NCBI GenBank assembly: GCA_022447665.1
Contig: JAKVAQ010000016.1
Span: forward strand, 82,095-146,094
Direction of reading: 5' to 3'
DNA from: Crocinitomicaceae bacterium
Lineage (GTDB): Bacteria; Bacteroidota; Bacteroidia; Flavobacteriales_D; Crocinitomicaceae
Length of the DNA: 64,000 nt
The notes beneath the pieces were generated by a model. The model was not told where the DNA came from and ran no database searches. It worked only from the letters and a program-made list of their open reading frames with translations. Shown here one piece after another: positions 8,816 through 17,607 of this stretch. The first letter of the stretch is position 1. Each line of letters starts with the position of its first letter. The translations under genes were made by a program, and so were the position numbers.

Positions 8816-9754
8816 ATGAGTAAGATTGATTTATCATACATTATCGACCCTATTGATAGGGAGGTCTTGCTAAAAGAATTGCATGATGGACGATTCGTGC
8901 GAAAAACAAATAAAGGCGGTAATGAAGTTTACATCTTGAACCATCACAATTCACCCAACGTGATGAAAGAAATAGGACGCTTAAGAGAGGTAACTTTTGC
9001 AAGCGCTGGTGGAGGAACTGGTCAACCGATTGACATAGATGATCACGACACAAACGTAAACTGTTACGATCAACTTATAGTGTACTCACCGGAAGACCAA
9101 GAAATTACCGGTGGATATCGTTTTAAGTACTGCAAAAAAGTTGACTCAGAAAATACTGAAAATGAATTATCTACAGCTAATTACTTCGATTTTTCATCTA
9201 AGTTTTTAATCGAATATTTACCGTACTCAATTGAACTAGGTAGATCATGGGTAAATCCTGAATTCCAACCTTCCAAAAACCCAAGAAAAGGTTTATTTGC
9301 ACTAGATAATTTATGGGATGGTTTGGGCGCTATTGTGCACTTATATCCTGAAATGAAATACTTTTTTGGGAAAGTAACGATGTATAGTAGTTTTAATGAA
9401 GAAGCAAAAAGAGCTGTACTTGGCTTCATGAATTACTATTTTGGAGACAAAGAAAACCTTGTCACACCGAAAAATCCAATGTATACAACCGTTGGCAAAC
9501 ACGAAATTAACCAGTTGTTAGGCGGTTTAGAATTTAAAGAAGGACTTAAGTTGCTTCAGAAGTATTGTAGAGAAAGGGACGAAAATGTACCACCTTTGAT
9601 TTCAAACTACATGCAACTCTCCCCTACTATGAAAGCTTTTGGTACTGCCCAAAACATGGACTTTGGAGGTGTAGAAGAAACAGGTATACTAGTAACGCTT
9701 GATGATATTTATGAAGCGAAAAAAGAGCGACACTTGGCCCAAGCTGATGATTAA
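8816..9754 (+). CDS. glsB: Glycine N-acyltransferase of glycine-lipid synthesis
   Basis: 312 residues. It belongs to the OlsB/GlsB GNAT-like group (often misannotated 'hemolysin'), which moves a 3-hydroxyacyl chain from acyl carrier protein to an amino acid. Characteristic stretches are REVTFASAGGGTG (about 58-70), YDQLIVYSPEDQEITGGYR (about 85-103) and ELGRSWVNPEFQ (about 140-151). In Bacteroides, GlsB acylates glycine in the first step of glycine-lipid synthesis and sits beside glsA, as here (glsA then glsB). Some flavobacteria carry a fused version; this genome has two separate genes. Confidence 0.8.
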   Translation: MSKIDLSYIIDPIDREVLLKELHDGRFVRKTNKGGNEVYILNHHNSPNVMKEIGRLREVTFASAGGGTGQPIDIDDHDTNVNCYDQLIVYSPEDQEITGGYRFKYCKKVDSENTENELSTANYFDFSSKFLIEYLPYSIELGRSWVNPEFQPSKNPRKGLFALDNLWDGLGAIVHLYPEMKYFFGKVTMYSSFNEEAKRAVLGFMNYYFGDKENLVTPKNPMYTTVGKHEINQLLGGLEFKEGLKLLQKYCRERDENVPPLISNYMQLSPTMKAFGTAQNMDFGGVEETGILVTLDDIYEAKKERHLAQADD

Positions 9755-9823
9755 TGATAGATTGGCCTAAGCCATTGATTCTGCGGTTATAGAATTTCGT
9801 ATATTCTTCAGTATAATTGACTT

Positions 9824-10894
9824 ATGAAAAGAATAAACACCCGATTTAGTCTTTTATTTCTATTCATTACACTAACATTCTGGAATTGTGAAACGGATTT
9901 TAGCCTAAACGGAGAATATACTGTTACACCAGTAGTTTTTGGACTGCTTGATCAGCGTGACACCACTCATATAATTAAAATCACAAAGGCCTTTCTTGGA
10001 GATGGAGACAATCTTGTGTATGCACAAAACCCCGACTCGAATTACTTTAAACAGTTAGATGCTCAAGTAATTGAACATATCAATGGCTCTCCTACAGGAA
10101 GAACTTGGCAACTCAAAGACAGCATAATTCCCAACAAAGATACTGATGGCATTTTCTACGCTCCCGAACAAAAAGTATATGTGTTTTACGAATCAGATTT
10201 AGATGAAAATGCTGAATATGAACTTATTATTGACATTAATGAAGGACAACATCAAGCAAAGGGCATCACAAGTTTAATTTGGGGAGTTGATATTCCAAAT
10301 TCAATTAAATTAAGTGGCTACACGGTCTTCTTCAACAAACCAAACCCACTTTCAAACGAAGACTATCTCCGCTGGAACTTTGATGTATTTGAGGGCTATG
10401 GTGTAGGAAAATATGAACATGGTCTCGAAATCGAGTGGATTGAGTATTATACAGATGGAACAAATCAAACGTATAGCCACCGAGGAAATTTCAGTTCAGA
10501 GGAGCAGGCAGATCCTTCAAAACCAAGTACACATAGAGCCGTATTTGATGGGATTGGATTTTTTCAATGGGTGAATAGCGTTGTTCCCGAAGATGATCAA
10601 GTTGAAAGAAGAGTAATGACCAACTTAACTCTCAGAATCAGCGCTGCCCATGTAGATTTTAATACTTATTTACAAGTATCTAAACCAGTTACTAATATTG
10701 GTCAGGTAAAACCAACCTTCTCAAATATCGAAGGGGGAATCGGACTCTTCTCTTCAAGACACATTTATACCACTTCAAACTTGCAATTATCCAAAGCTTC
10801 CAGAAGAGAGCTGTGCCAAGGGCAATATACTATTTCAAAGAAATTTTGCTCCAACTATTCTACTGATTTCAGGGAGCCATGGTATTGTCCGTAA
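9824..10894 (+). CDS. DUF4249-like lipoprotein, copy 1
   Basis: 356 residues. A lipoprotein signal peptide ends in WNC (Cys22), followed directly by ETDFSLNGEYTVTPVVFGLL. Beta-rich throughout, as expected for the surface lipoproteins of the DUF4249 family, which usually accompany a TonB-dependent receptor. No receptor is present here. It is a close paralog of the next gene: the first 160 residues are nearly the same, the middle diverges, and the C-terminal cysteine signature (LCQGQYT..KKFCSNY..WYCP) is kept. The five-residue end after the last motif and the equal length argue that both copies are intact. Function unknown. Confidence 0.7.
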   Translation: MKRINTRFSLLFLFITLTFWNCETDFSLNGEYTVTPVVFGLLDQRDTTHIIKITKAFLGDGDNLVYAQNPDSNYFKQLDAQVIEHINGSPTGRTWQLKDSIIPNKDTDGIFYAPEQKVYVFYESDLDENAEYELIIDINEGQHQAKGITSLIWGVDIPNSIKLSGYTVFFNKPNPLSNEDYLRWNFDVFEGYGVGKYEHGLEIEWIEYYTDGTNQTYSHRGNFSSEEQADPSKPSTHRAVFDGIGFFQWVNSVVPEDDQVERRVMTNLTLRISAAHVDFNTYLQVSKPVTNIGQVKPTFSNIEGGIGLFSSRHIYTTSNLQLSKASRRELCQGQYTISKKFCSNYSTDFREPWYCP

Positions 10895-10973
10895 ACAATA
10901 TCATCGTGATAAATATTACGTGAACGCTCGATTCTATTGATTCAACGGTAAAGAAATCATGGAAATATTTGAC

Positions 10974-10981
10974 TAAATTTG
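10974..10981 (+). promoter_or_regulatory. Candidate -7 element TAAATTTG before DUF4249 copy 2
   Basis: The octamer matches TAnnTTTG and ends four bases before the ATG, so a transcript would be almost leaderless or the true element lies elsewhere. The upstream sequence shares ATTGATTC..CGGT with the region before copy 1, consistent with duplication of the promoter together with the gene. Confidence 0.25.
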
Positions 10982-10985
10982 CATC

Positions 10986-12053
10986 ATGAGAAGAATCATC
11001 TTTGGTATTTGCGCCATTGTAGGCTTAGCGGCTATTACACCAAGCTGTGAAACAGATTTCAGCTTAAACGGAGACTATACTATAACTCCAGTTGTATTTG
11101 GTTTGTTAGATCAAAACCAATCAACGCACATGATTAAAATTACCAAAGCCTATTTAGGTGATGGAGATAACTTGGTATATGCACAAAATCCAGATTCTAA
11201 CTATTTCCAGCAAGTAGATGCTCGCGTGATAGAATATGTAGACAGTGAACCTTCAGGAAGAGAATGGAGTTTGTATGATTCAATCATCACGAATAAAGAC
11301 ACCAGCGGTCTTTTTTACGGACCAGAGCAAAAAGTATATGTATTTCGTGAACCTGCATTAGACGAGAACGCGGAGTACGAGTTAATAATCGATATTAACG
11401 AAGGACAGCATGAAGTAAAAGGTAGAACTACTCTTCTTTCAGGTTTCGATGTTTCGGGGCAATTATCTTTACCAACATATAAAGTGACCTTTAATAACGC
11501 CAATCCAACTTCCTCTACAGATTACAAAGCCTGGATTTTCACGGTGACAGAAGCCTTAAACGCTGCAGACTATAATTACAAGTATACTTTCAATTTCACA
11601 GAATTTTATATGGATGGCTCTTCACAATCATTCAGTTTAGAACGTAATGAAGGGAATCAACCACAAGAAAAGCCTTCAAATCCTCAGGTGCAAACAGCAA
11701 GTTTTGGCGGTCTATCTTTCTTCGAATGGTTAGACACGCAAATTCCTGACGATGATAACGTTGATTATAGAATTATGACCGGACTTGATCTACAAATTGC
11801 AGTAGCTCATGAAGATTTAGCGCAGTATATTGATGTAGCCCAACCGGTAACAAGTATTTCACAAGTTGAACCAGTTTACACAAACTTAGAAAACTCTTTA
11901 GGCCTTTTCTCTAGTCGTTTTATTTACGAGCAATATAACTTTAGACTAGTTAAGAACTCGATGCGTGAATTATGCATAGGACAGTTCACCGGAACGAAGA
12001 AATTCTGTTCTCAATATGTTGAAGACAATACTGAATCTTGGGCTTGTCCGTAA
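10986..12053 (+). CDS. DUF4249-like lipoprotein, copy 2
   Basis: 355 residues with lipobox TPSC (Cys21), then ETDFSLNGDYTITPVVFGLL. It aligns with the preceding gene from end to end: long identical runs occur near 45-65 (GDGDNLVYAQNPDSNYF) and 110-140 (DENAEYELIIDINEGQH), the central 160-300 region is less similar, and the ending LCIGQFT..KKFCSQY..WACP is shared. It probably arose by tandem duplication with later divergence of the part that would carry ligand specificity. Its end overlaps the next gene by 38 bases. Confidence 0.7.
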   Translation: MRRIIFGICAIVGLAAITPSCETDFSLNGDYTITPVVFGLLDQNQSTHMIKITKAYLGDGDNLVYAQNPDSNYFQQVDARVIEYVDSEPSGREWSLYDSIITNKDTSGLFYGPEQKVYVFREPALDENAEYELIIDINEGQHEVKGRTTLLSGFDVSGQLSLPTYKVTFNNANPTSSTDYKAWIFTVTEALNAADYNYKYTFNFTEFYMDGSSQSFSLERNEGNQPQEKPSNPQVQTASFGGLSFFEWLDTQIPDDDNVDYRIMTGLDLQIAVAHEDLAQYIDVAQPVTSISQVEPVYTNLENSLGLFSSRFIYEQYNFRLVKNSMRELCIGQFTGTKKFCSQYVEDNTESWACP

Positions 12054-12894
12054 ACATCATTTAACAAGCCTTTTCATACCAATATTTTTAATTGCCCTTA
12101 CCTCTTGCAGGAAGGACAAGCCAAATGCTGAAGATATAACCCATTCATATCTTCACCTTTCTCATACAAGATTGGCCGACAATTCTGGTATGTACGCCCC
12201 TGTTTATGACATTGATTACTCTCAATATGAACTTTTGTTGCTAGGCGGAGATTTAGCTAATCTCACAAGTTTGGATGACGATATTTTAACTCATGTTGAC
12301 GCCGTATTCGATTTAGGGGCCCCCACTACTCTATTAGCTTTGGGGAATCACGATTACACGGACACCGAGAAACTTAGCAATTATACAAACCGCCCGAATT
12401 ATTTTGCTTATTATCAAAACTATGCAACATTCATTGTTTTAGATACACAGGATTCGCTGAGTAACATTGTTGGCGACCAACAATCTTTTCTAAACGAAGT
12501 TTTGGACACTATTCAGGTATCTAGACAGGTTTTTATTTTGACTCATAAACTCATTTGGATGGATGGTAATTCTGAACTTGAACCACAAATTGATTTCATT
12601 TCAAACGGTATTGCAGGAGATTGTTTCCATTGCGTAAACCCTAATAATTTTTATACCGCAGTGTATCCCAAGTTAATTTCATTGGAAAACTCTGGAATAA
12701 ACGTTACCTGCTTAGCAGGAGATTTGGGTTTTAAAGTAAGTAGCTTCCAATACAGCAGTCCAGAAGGGATCGACTTTTATGCGTCAGGCGTTGATTATGA
12801 CCAACCTGAAACGTGGAATCAAGTTTTGATTATAGATCATAATATAACGCAACATAAAGTTGATTGTAGATTTGTAAGCATTAGTGAATTATAA
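12016..12894 (+). CDS. Metallophosphoesterase-like lipoprotein
   Basis: 292 residues. The only usable start is the ATG at 12016, inside the previous gene, giving a long n-region and a lipobox LTSC (Cys31). Calcineurin-like motifs are partly present: LLGGDLAN (76-82), LALGNHDYTD (108-117) and a late AGDLG where canonical enzymes have GHxH. The first DxH motif is replaced by LSHTR (48-52), and the His motif reads THKL. It may be a divergent phosphoesterase using a different metal set, or an inactive relative. It follows the DUF4249 pair with no gap. Confidence 0.65.
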   Translation: MLKTILNLGLVRKHHLTSLFIPIFLIALTSCRKDKPNAEDITHSYLHLSHTRLADNSGMYAPVYDIDYSQYELLLLGGDLANLTSLDDDILTHVDAVFDLGAPTTLLALGNHDYTDTEKLSNYTNRPNYFAYYQNYATFIVLDTQDSLSNIVGDQQSFLNEVLDTIQVSRQVFILTHKLIWMDGNSELEPQIDFISNGIAGDCFHCVNPNNFYTAVYPKLISLENSGINVTCLAGDLGFKVSSFQYSSPEGIDFYASGVDYDQPETWNQVLIIDHNITQHKVDCRFVSISEL

Positions 12895-12902
12895 CCCAAA
12901 TA

Positions 12903-13934
12903 ATGAAACCAATTCTCTTATCTGCATTCATTTTATCAACTAGCGCGTTCGCTCAAAATGATTTTGAACTTCATTCAGCCAAAATTGATAGTGTTGTTTC
13001 AGGATTTACCGAAAATGCTCAACTCTCCTACTCTTTTGTCACTCCTGAAGAAACACTCTTTTATGGAGTCTTGAACCATAGCAGCGGTTTAATGCAAATT
13101 GAAAATCAAGATTCGAGTTTCGAGATTGCATCTATTACTAAAGTGTTTACTTCTCTAGTTCTCTCCAATTATATACAGCAAGAAAAGTTGGACCCCAATG
13201 ATAAAATCAACGCTTATATTCCGTTTAAAATCAAAAAGAAGATCACATTCAAACAGTTAGCCAACCACACGTCAGGCTTACCTCGCTTACCGGAAACTTT
13301 TTTTGAGGAGGTCAAAGATCTTGAGGATCCTTATGCTTTCTTTTCTACCGAGGCACTAGAACAATATTTATCGGAGGGGATGAATCTAATTTCGAAGCCG
13401 GGAAAGCAATATGCATATTCAAATCTGGGCGCTGGAATTCTTGGATACACTCTTTCAAAGATTGAAGGAATTAGCTACAAAAATCTTGTAAAATCATTGA
13501 TCCTAGAAAAATACGAAATGAGTAATTCAGGATTCGATCCAGAAAATTTTAAGAACACATTAACAGTTCCATATACAGCAAAAGGAAAAAAATGTAAAAA
13601 CTGGAATTGGGACCCAAGCTTAATTGCAGCGGGCGGATTAATCTCTACCTCCAGAGACATGTCAAAATTCATCCGTGCTCACTTCGATAAGGAGAACAAA
13701 GAACTATTTATTGTTACGATCCCGACATTACAAATATCAGAGAATATGAGCATGGGCCTAGGATGGCATATAGTTAATACTGGAGGAAGTAATATATTAT
13801 GGCATAATGGAAGGTCTGGCGGCTACACATCTTCAATGATAATCGACCTTGAAAACAAAAAAGGACTTGTTCTTCTTTCAAACCAAACCAAAGGCAATCT
13901 TGATGATCTAGCTTTTGAGCTAATTAATTTATAA
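12903..13934 (+). CDS. Serine beta-lactamase-like hydrolase (class C/PBP fold)
   Basis: 343 residues. Signal peptide ends at AFA-Q (about 17). The catalytic motifs are SITK (S77, K80), YSN (Y172-N174) and HNGRSGG near 300, the last in place of KTG as in esterases and DD-peptidases of this group. NHTSGLPRL (about 121-129) is a further family hallmark. It is periplasmic or secreted. D-peptide or ester hydrolysis is more likely than true beta-lactamase activity. The start is 8 bases after the previous stop, so the four genes 9824-13934 may form one operon; its stop abuts the convergent paaG-like gene. Confidence 0.85.
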   Translation: MKPILLSAFILSTSAFAQNDFELHSAKIDSVVSGFTENAQLSYSFVTPEETLFYGVLNHSSGLMQIENQDSSFEIASITKVFTSLVLSNYIQQEKLDPNDKINAYIPFKIKKKITFKQLANHTSGLPRLPETFFEEVKDLEDPYAFFSTEALEQYLSEGMNLISKPGKQYAYSNLGAGILGYTLSKIEGISYKNLVKSLILEKYEMSNSGFDPENFKNTLTVPYTAKGKKCKNWNWDPSLIAAGGLISTSRDMSKFIRAHFDKENKELFIVTIPTLQISENMSMGLGWHIVNTGGSNILWHNGRSGGYTSSMIIDLENKKGLVLLSNQTKGNLDDLAFELINL

Positions 13935-14711
13935 TTACTCTCCTTTAAACACGGGCTTGCGCTTCTCTAAAAACGCTGCTACACCTTCATTATAATCATA
14001 GGTAGATCCTGCTTCAGTTTGAAGATCTTCTTCAGTTTTCAACTGAGCAGTTAAATCAGCAGACATAGAAAGATTCAATGCTCTCTTTGTAAGCCCCAAT
14101 CCTTTCGTAGGCATTTTGGCCAGTTTAGAAGCAATTTTGAAACTTCCCTCCGAAAATTCTTCGTCGGCAAAAACCTTGTATATCATCCCCATTCGCTCTG
14201 CTTCTTCTGCCCCAATCTTATCACCGAGCATCATTAATGCAGAAGCTTTTTGAAACCCAATTAAGCGTGGAAGAAAGAAAGTCCCCCCTGAATCTGGAAT
14301 TAAACCAATTTTACTGAAAGCTTGAATAAAGCTTGAAGATGCAGTGGCAACACAAATATCACAAGCCAAAGCAATGTTTGCCCCAGCGCCAGCTGCCACA
14401 CCATTTACCGCTCCGATAATGGGCTTTTCAATTTTACGAATGCGTTCAATTATTGGATTGTAATGATCTCTAACAATTGATGTGAGTTCAGGACCATTTG
14501 GATCAGTTACCTCCTGAAGGTCCTGTCCAGCGCAGAAAGCTTTGCCCTCACCGATAATGTATATTGCTCTTACATTAGGATCTGTTTCAAATTCATCTAA
14601 TTTGGCTTGTAAAGATTTAGCCATTTCCTTATTAAAGGAATTGAATACTTCAGGACGATTTAAACGAATAATCGCAACATTTTCTTTGATCTCGAATAGA
14701 ATTGAACTCAT
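13935..14711 (-). CDS. paaG: Enoyl-CoA hydratase/isomerase, PaaG-like
   Basis: 258 residues of the crotonase family. The acyl-CoA oxyanion hole comes from GKAFCAGQDL (about 56-65) and the GVAAGAGANIALACD helix (about 103-117). The catalytic loop reads KIGLIPDSGGTFFLPRLIG (about 130-148), with Asp in PDSGG as in PaaG, the 1,2-epoxyphenylacetyl-CoA isomerase. Other paa genes are absent nearby, so a general 2,3-dehydroacyl-CoA isomerase or hydratase role is also possible. Cytoplasmic. Confidence 0.8.
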   Translation of the reverse strand: MSSILFEIKENVAIIRLNRPEVFNSFNKEMAKSLQAKLDEFETDPNVRAIYIIGEGKAFCAGQDLQEVTDPNGPELTSIVRDHYNPIIERIRKIEKPIIGAVNGVAAGAGANIALACDICVATASSSFIQAFSKIGLIPDSGGTFFLPRLIGFQKASALMMLGDKIGAEEAERMGMIYKVFADEEFSEGSFKIASKLAKMPTKGLGLTKRALNLSMSADLTAQLKTEEDLQTEAGSTYDYNEGVAAFLEKRKPVFKGE

Positions 14712-14778
14712 GATTTAATTTTGCTCTAAATTAATCATCTTTTCTTAGATTTATGGCAACCAGAAAGGAAAGAAGAAA

Positions 14779-15534
14779 ATGTCTAGAACAGTATTAGTAA
14801 CCGGAGCAACCGCTGGATTTGGGGAAGCTATAGCCTATAAATTTGCGAAAGATCAAAATAAAATAATAATAACGGGCAGACGCCAGGATAGATTAAATAA
14901 AGTCGAGGAAGAAATCAAAAATTTAGGAGGGGAAGCGCTTTCACTTTGCTTTGATGTAAGGAAACAGAACGAAGTGATTGGGGCGGTTAAATCAATACCA
15001 GAAGAGTTTAAGTCTATTGATATCCTTGTGAATAATGCCGGACTAGCAAGTGGTTTAGATCCGATTCAGGATGGTAGTACCGAAGATTGGGATAGAATGA
15101 TTGACACGAACGTTAAAGGTCTTTTATATGTCTCTAATGAGGTCATTCCGCTTTTAGAAGATGGAACTGGTCATATTATTAATATTGGATCTACAGCTGG
15201 AAAAGAGGTTTATCCAAAAGGTAATGTATACTGCGCATCGAAACATGCGGTTGATGCCATTTCCAAAGGGATGCGGCTAGATTTATTACCTCGTAGGATA
15301 AAAGTAACTCAGATTTCTCCTGGCGCAGCCAATACAGAGTTCTCTACCGTAAGATTTCATGGCGATAGAGAAAAGGCCGATAGTTTATATACAGACTATG
15401 AACCTCTTTTAGCGGAAGACATCGCTGAGTTAACCTATTATGCTGCAAATTTACCCGTTCATGTATGCATTAACGATCTCGTTGTTACAAGTTTAGCACA
15501 AGGAAATAGTTATGTATTCAATAAGAAAAAGTGA
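14779..15534 (+). CDS. Short-chain dehydrogenase/reductase (YdfG-like)
   Basis: 251 residues with a classical SDR layout: TGATAGFG cofactor loop (8-15), TGRR (32-35, an Arg pair suggesting NADP), NNAG (85-88), and the catalytic S138, Y151 and K155 in the YCASK motif. The sequence KGMRLDLLPRRIKVTQISPGAANTEFS matches the YdfG/3-hydroxy acid dehydrogenase group, which oxidises serine-like and 3-hydroxy acids. A purine-rich AAGGAAAGAAG precedes the ATG. It stands alone and is divergent from the paaG-like gene. Confidence 0.85.
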   Translation: MSRTVLVTGATAGFGEAIAYKFAKDQNKIIITGRRQDRLNKVEEEIKNLGGEALSLCFDVRKQNEVIGAVKSIPEEFKSIDILVNNAGLASGLDPIQDGSTEDWDRMIDTNVKGLLYVSNEVIPLLEDGTGHIINIGSTAGKEVYPKGNVYCASKHAVDAISKGMRLDLLPRRIKVTQISPGAANTEFSTVRFHGDREKADSLYTDYEPLLAEDIAELTYYAANLPVHVCINDLVVTSLAQGNSYVFNKKK

Positions 15535-15645
15535 TCAATTCTTAATATTCTGCGTTAGCCAAGTGTAAATTTTCACATTCGTATTCATTATATGTACATT
15601 GGTCGAATATGTTGGCATATATTAGATTTCAGTGCCCCCTTCGCC

Positions 15646-15653
15646 TATCTTTG
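15646..15653 (+). promoter_or_regulatory. Candidate -7 element TATCTTTG of the HutD-like gene
   Basis: A perfect TAnnTTTG octamer lies 36 bases before the ATG at 15689. It argues against the upstream GTG start at 15632, which would lie in front of the promoter. Confidence 0.45.
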
Positions 15654-15688
15654 TTCTGATGGACTTGCAAATTATTAGGAAGACAGAG

Positions 15689-16243
15689 ATGAAAAAAACC
15701 ACTTGGTCAGGTGGTGACTCTGAGCAGATCTATATTTTTCCAGAAAACAGTGATTTTGAAGCTGGTAATTTCGCTTACCGCTTTAGTTTAGCATCTATTA
15801 ATGGTGAAAAAACAGAGTTCACTTTCATGGAAGATATTGCGCGTATTTTCATGGCAATTGATCCATTTAGACTTGAAATAGATGGACATGGGTATAAGAT
15901 GACACCTAGAGAAACCATCAATTTCAAGAGTAATCAAAAGGTTATCTGCGAAGGAAAAGGAAAGGCGTTTAACGTTATGATTGGAGACCCTTCATACAGA
16001 GTATCGGTTCAATTTCTCGAACTACAGCCTGGCGAATTCATCACAGAGAAAATCCAAAACCACCACTACTACTACCTTTACAAAGGAGATTGCATTGTTA
16101 AAGAATTTTCATTTAGAGAGGTAATGCATGAAGGAGATTTACTTACTGTAGACTCCAGTGTAAATCAAGCTAGACTAAAAATGATGTCAGAGAAAGTGAT
16201 TCAATTGGTTCGCGTTGACCTTTTGAGAGCTCAAGCTGTTTAA
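15689..16243 (+). CDS. HutD/Ves family cupin-like protein
   Basis: 184 residues from the ATG at 15689, which has an AGGAAG sequence a few bases upstream and follows the TATCTTTG element. The N-terminus KKTTWSGGDSEQIYIFPE, then YRFSLASINGEKTEF and GKAFNVMIGD (about 106-115), match the HutD/Ves bicupin family. HutD sits in histidine-utilisation operons elsewhere, but there are no hut genes here, so its role is unknown. Its stop overlaps the stop of the convergent DUF6340 gene by four bases. Confidence 0.75.
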   Translation: MKKTTWSGGDSEQIYIFPENSDFEAGNFAYRFSLASINGEKTEFTFMEDIARIFMAIDPFRLEIDGHGYKMTPRETINFKSNQKVICEGKGKAFNVMIGDPSYRVSVQFLELQPGEFITEKIQNHHYYYLYKGDCIVKEFSFREVMHEGDLLTVDSSVNQARLKMMSEKVIQLVRVDLLRAQAV

Positions 16244-17325
16244 TTCCCTGTGTTAGGATTACTATTAGTGTCCTCTATTTGCTCACCATTATTGTCTTGC
16301 TCTTCGAACATTTTATTTCTTGCAATTCGTTGTAGCCTCTGATTTAGAATAGCCGCATAATTTCTGGCGTAAGTAATACCAAATTCCGTAAAGGCTTTAT
16401 TTGCTAGCTCATAGGCATTTTCTACGTCACCGTTGATTTCAGCATAAACAGCCATATTATATGTAGCACGTCCTGCCACTTTGCGTTTTCTGTGGGTTAA
16501 ATCTTTTTCCCAATACTCAGCTGCACCATCCCAATCACCAATCAAGGCTTTTCTTCTACCTGTTTTAAGGTTTCTACTTCCCTTGTTATAAAAATCTCTG
16601 CGCACTCGAAGTAAAACGTACTCTACTCTATTGGCATACATTCTACCTACGCTCTTACTCACCTGTTTAACAGCCTCTTTTCTATTCATTAAAACAGCTG
16701 CAGCTTTTGCAGGGTTAATACCCGTTCCTGTACTAGTAATCCAATCAGAAATATAAAATTGATCTAATACAGTTTTTGTTGCTGGATCATAAATTCTCCA
16801 TCCGGTTTTTAAATTTGTTCTTGAAGTCGCAGTATGCTCTAACACAGGAATAGTTCCTCCTAAAGGGTTGTTCACTTGTCTTGTTTGTTGAGAATAAGTA
16901 ACTTTTGTATCTGTATCAAACATTTCCAAAACAAATAAAACTTGAACATCATTTTCAATACAAATTCGTTCTACTTCCGACCAATCTAATTGGGCAGGAA
17001 AAACACCCAGACCTGGAGTTTGAAGTTGCATCTCATCAAGTAATAAAACCTTTTGGAAACGAGGATTTCGTGTTAGTTCATCGTAACATGATTCAACAGC
17101 ATCAGTAGAGCCCACATAATCAAGCTCTGGCCCTTCTAATGATAAACCAGCCTCTATTTTATCTAATATACCTTGTGTGCCAGATGTCAATGTACGATTC
17201 ACAACCCCTGCAGACACATAATCTTTAGGCAAGAATACAGCTGGTGGCTCTTGAACATTAAGAAACAAATCAGTTTTGCATCCTAAAATGAAGAAGGATA
17301 TTAGAATTAGCGCTAGATACTGCAT
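16240..17325 (-). CDS. DUF6340-like lipoprotein
   Basis: 361 residues. A short signal peptide ends in ILGC (Cys16). The motif EPPAVFLPKDYVSAGVVNRT (about 26-45) begins the Bacteroidota DUF6340-like domain. The C-terminal part has TPR-like helices (GDWDGAAEYWEKDL...AVYAEINGDVENAYELANKAF) and ends in an acidic, Asn-rich tail. Probably an outer-membrane or periplasmic lipoprotein. It is divergent from the rhodopsin gene, with which it shares the 388-base regulatory gap. Confidence 0.65.
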   Translation of the reverse strand: MQYLALILISFFILGCKTDLFLNVQEPPAVFLPKDYVSAGVVNRTLTSGTQGILDKIEAGLSLEGPELDYVGSTDAVESCYDELTRNPRFQKVLLLDEMQLQTPGLGVFPAQLDWSEVERICIENDVQVLFVLEMFDTDTKVTYSQQTRQVNNPLGGTIPVLEHTATSRTNLKTGWRIYDPATKTVLDQFYISDWITSTGTGINPAKAAAVLMNRKEAVKQVSKSVGRMYANRVEYVLLRVRRDFYNKGSRNLKTGRRKALIGDWDGAAEYWEKDLTHRKRKVAGRATYNMAVYAEINGDVENAYELANKAFTEFGITYARNYAAILNQRLQRIARNKMFEEQDNNGEQIEDTNSNPNTGN

Positions 17326-17369
17326 ATGCTTCGGTTTAATCGGTTAATTGCAAAGCTTATGCCAAAAAA

Positions 17370-17384
17370 TTAACAGATTGTTAA
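17370..17384. repeat. Inverted repeat TTAACA-N3-TGTTAA, possible operator
   Basis: A perfect 6+6 dyad with a 3-base centre, 45 bases upstream of the DUF6340 start codon. The dyad symmetry and position fit a dimeric regulator site; no regulator can be assigned. Confidence 0.35.
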
Positions 17385-17452
17385 CGGTTGAAGTAAAGGT
17401 AAAAAAAGGTGTCAGTTCAACCTGATCTAGACCAAGAATTCTCTAAAAAGTG

Positions 17453-17482
17453 ATGTTTAGTTTTATCAAAAACATTAAACAT
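17453..17482. repeat. Imperfect hairpin in the rhodopsin upstream region
   Basis: Arms ATGTTTA+GTTTT (17453-17464) and AAAAC+TAAACAT (17469-17482) pair with a two-base bulge. It lies well upstream of the rhodopsin gene. It may be an operator or a structured part of a longer transcript; no T tract of note follows. Confidence 0.3.
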
Positions 17483-17574
17483 TTCTGAAATTTCAAAAAA
17501 AATGAAATTATTTTTTAGAAGCGGAACACTAATAACAATTACTCATTATAGATATTATATATAAACATATGTTT

Positions 17575-17607
17575 TTGAACGCTATACAAAACTTATATAT
17601 ACTTTTA
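17575..17607 (+). promoter_or_regulatory. Candidate proteorhodopsin promoter
   Basis: TTG (17575-17577), 22 bases, then TACTTTTA (17600-17607), seven of eight positions of TAnnTTTG. It would leave a 5' leader of about 100 bases before the rhodopsin ATG. Tentative because AT-rich DNA gives chance matches. Confidence 0.35.

Noticed and set aside
15632..15688. GTG start for the HutD-like protein
   Set aside because: It lies upstream of the TATCTTTG element; the family N-terminus starts at the ATG at 15689.
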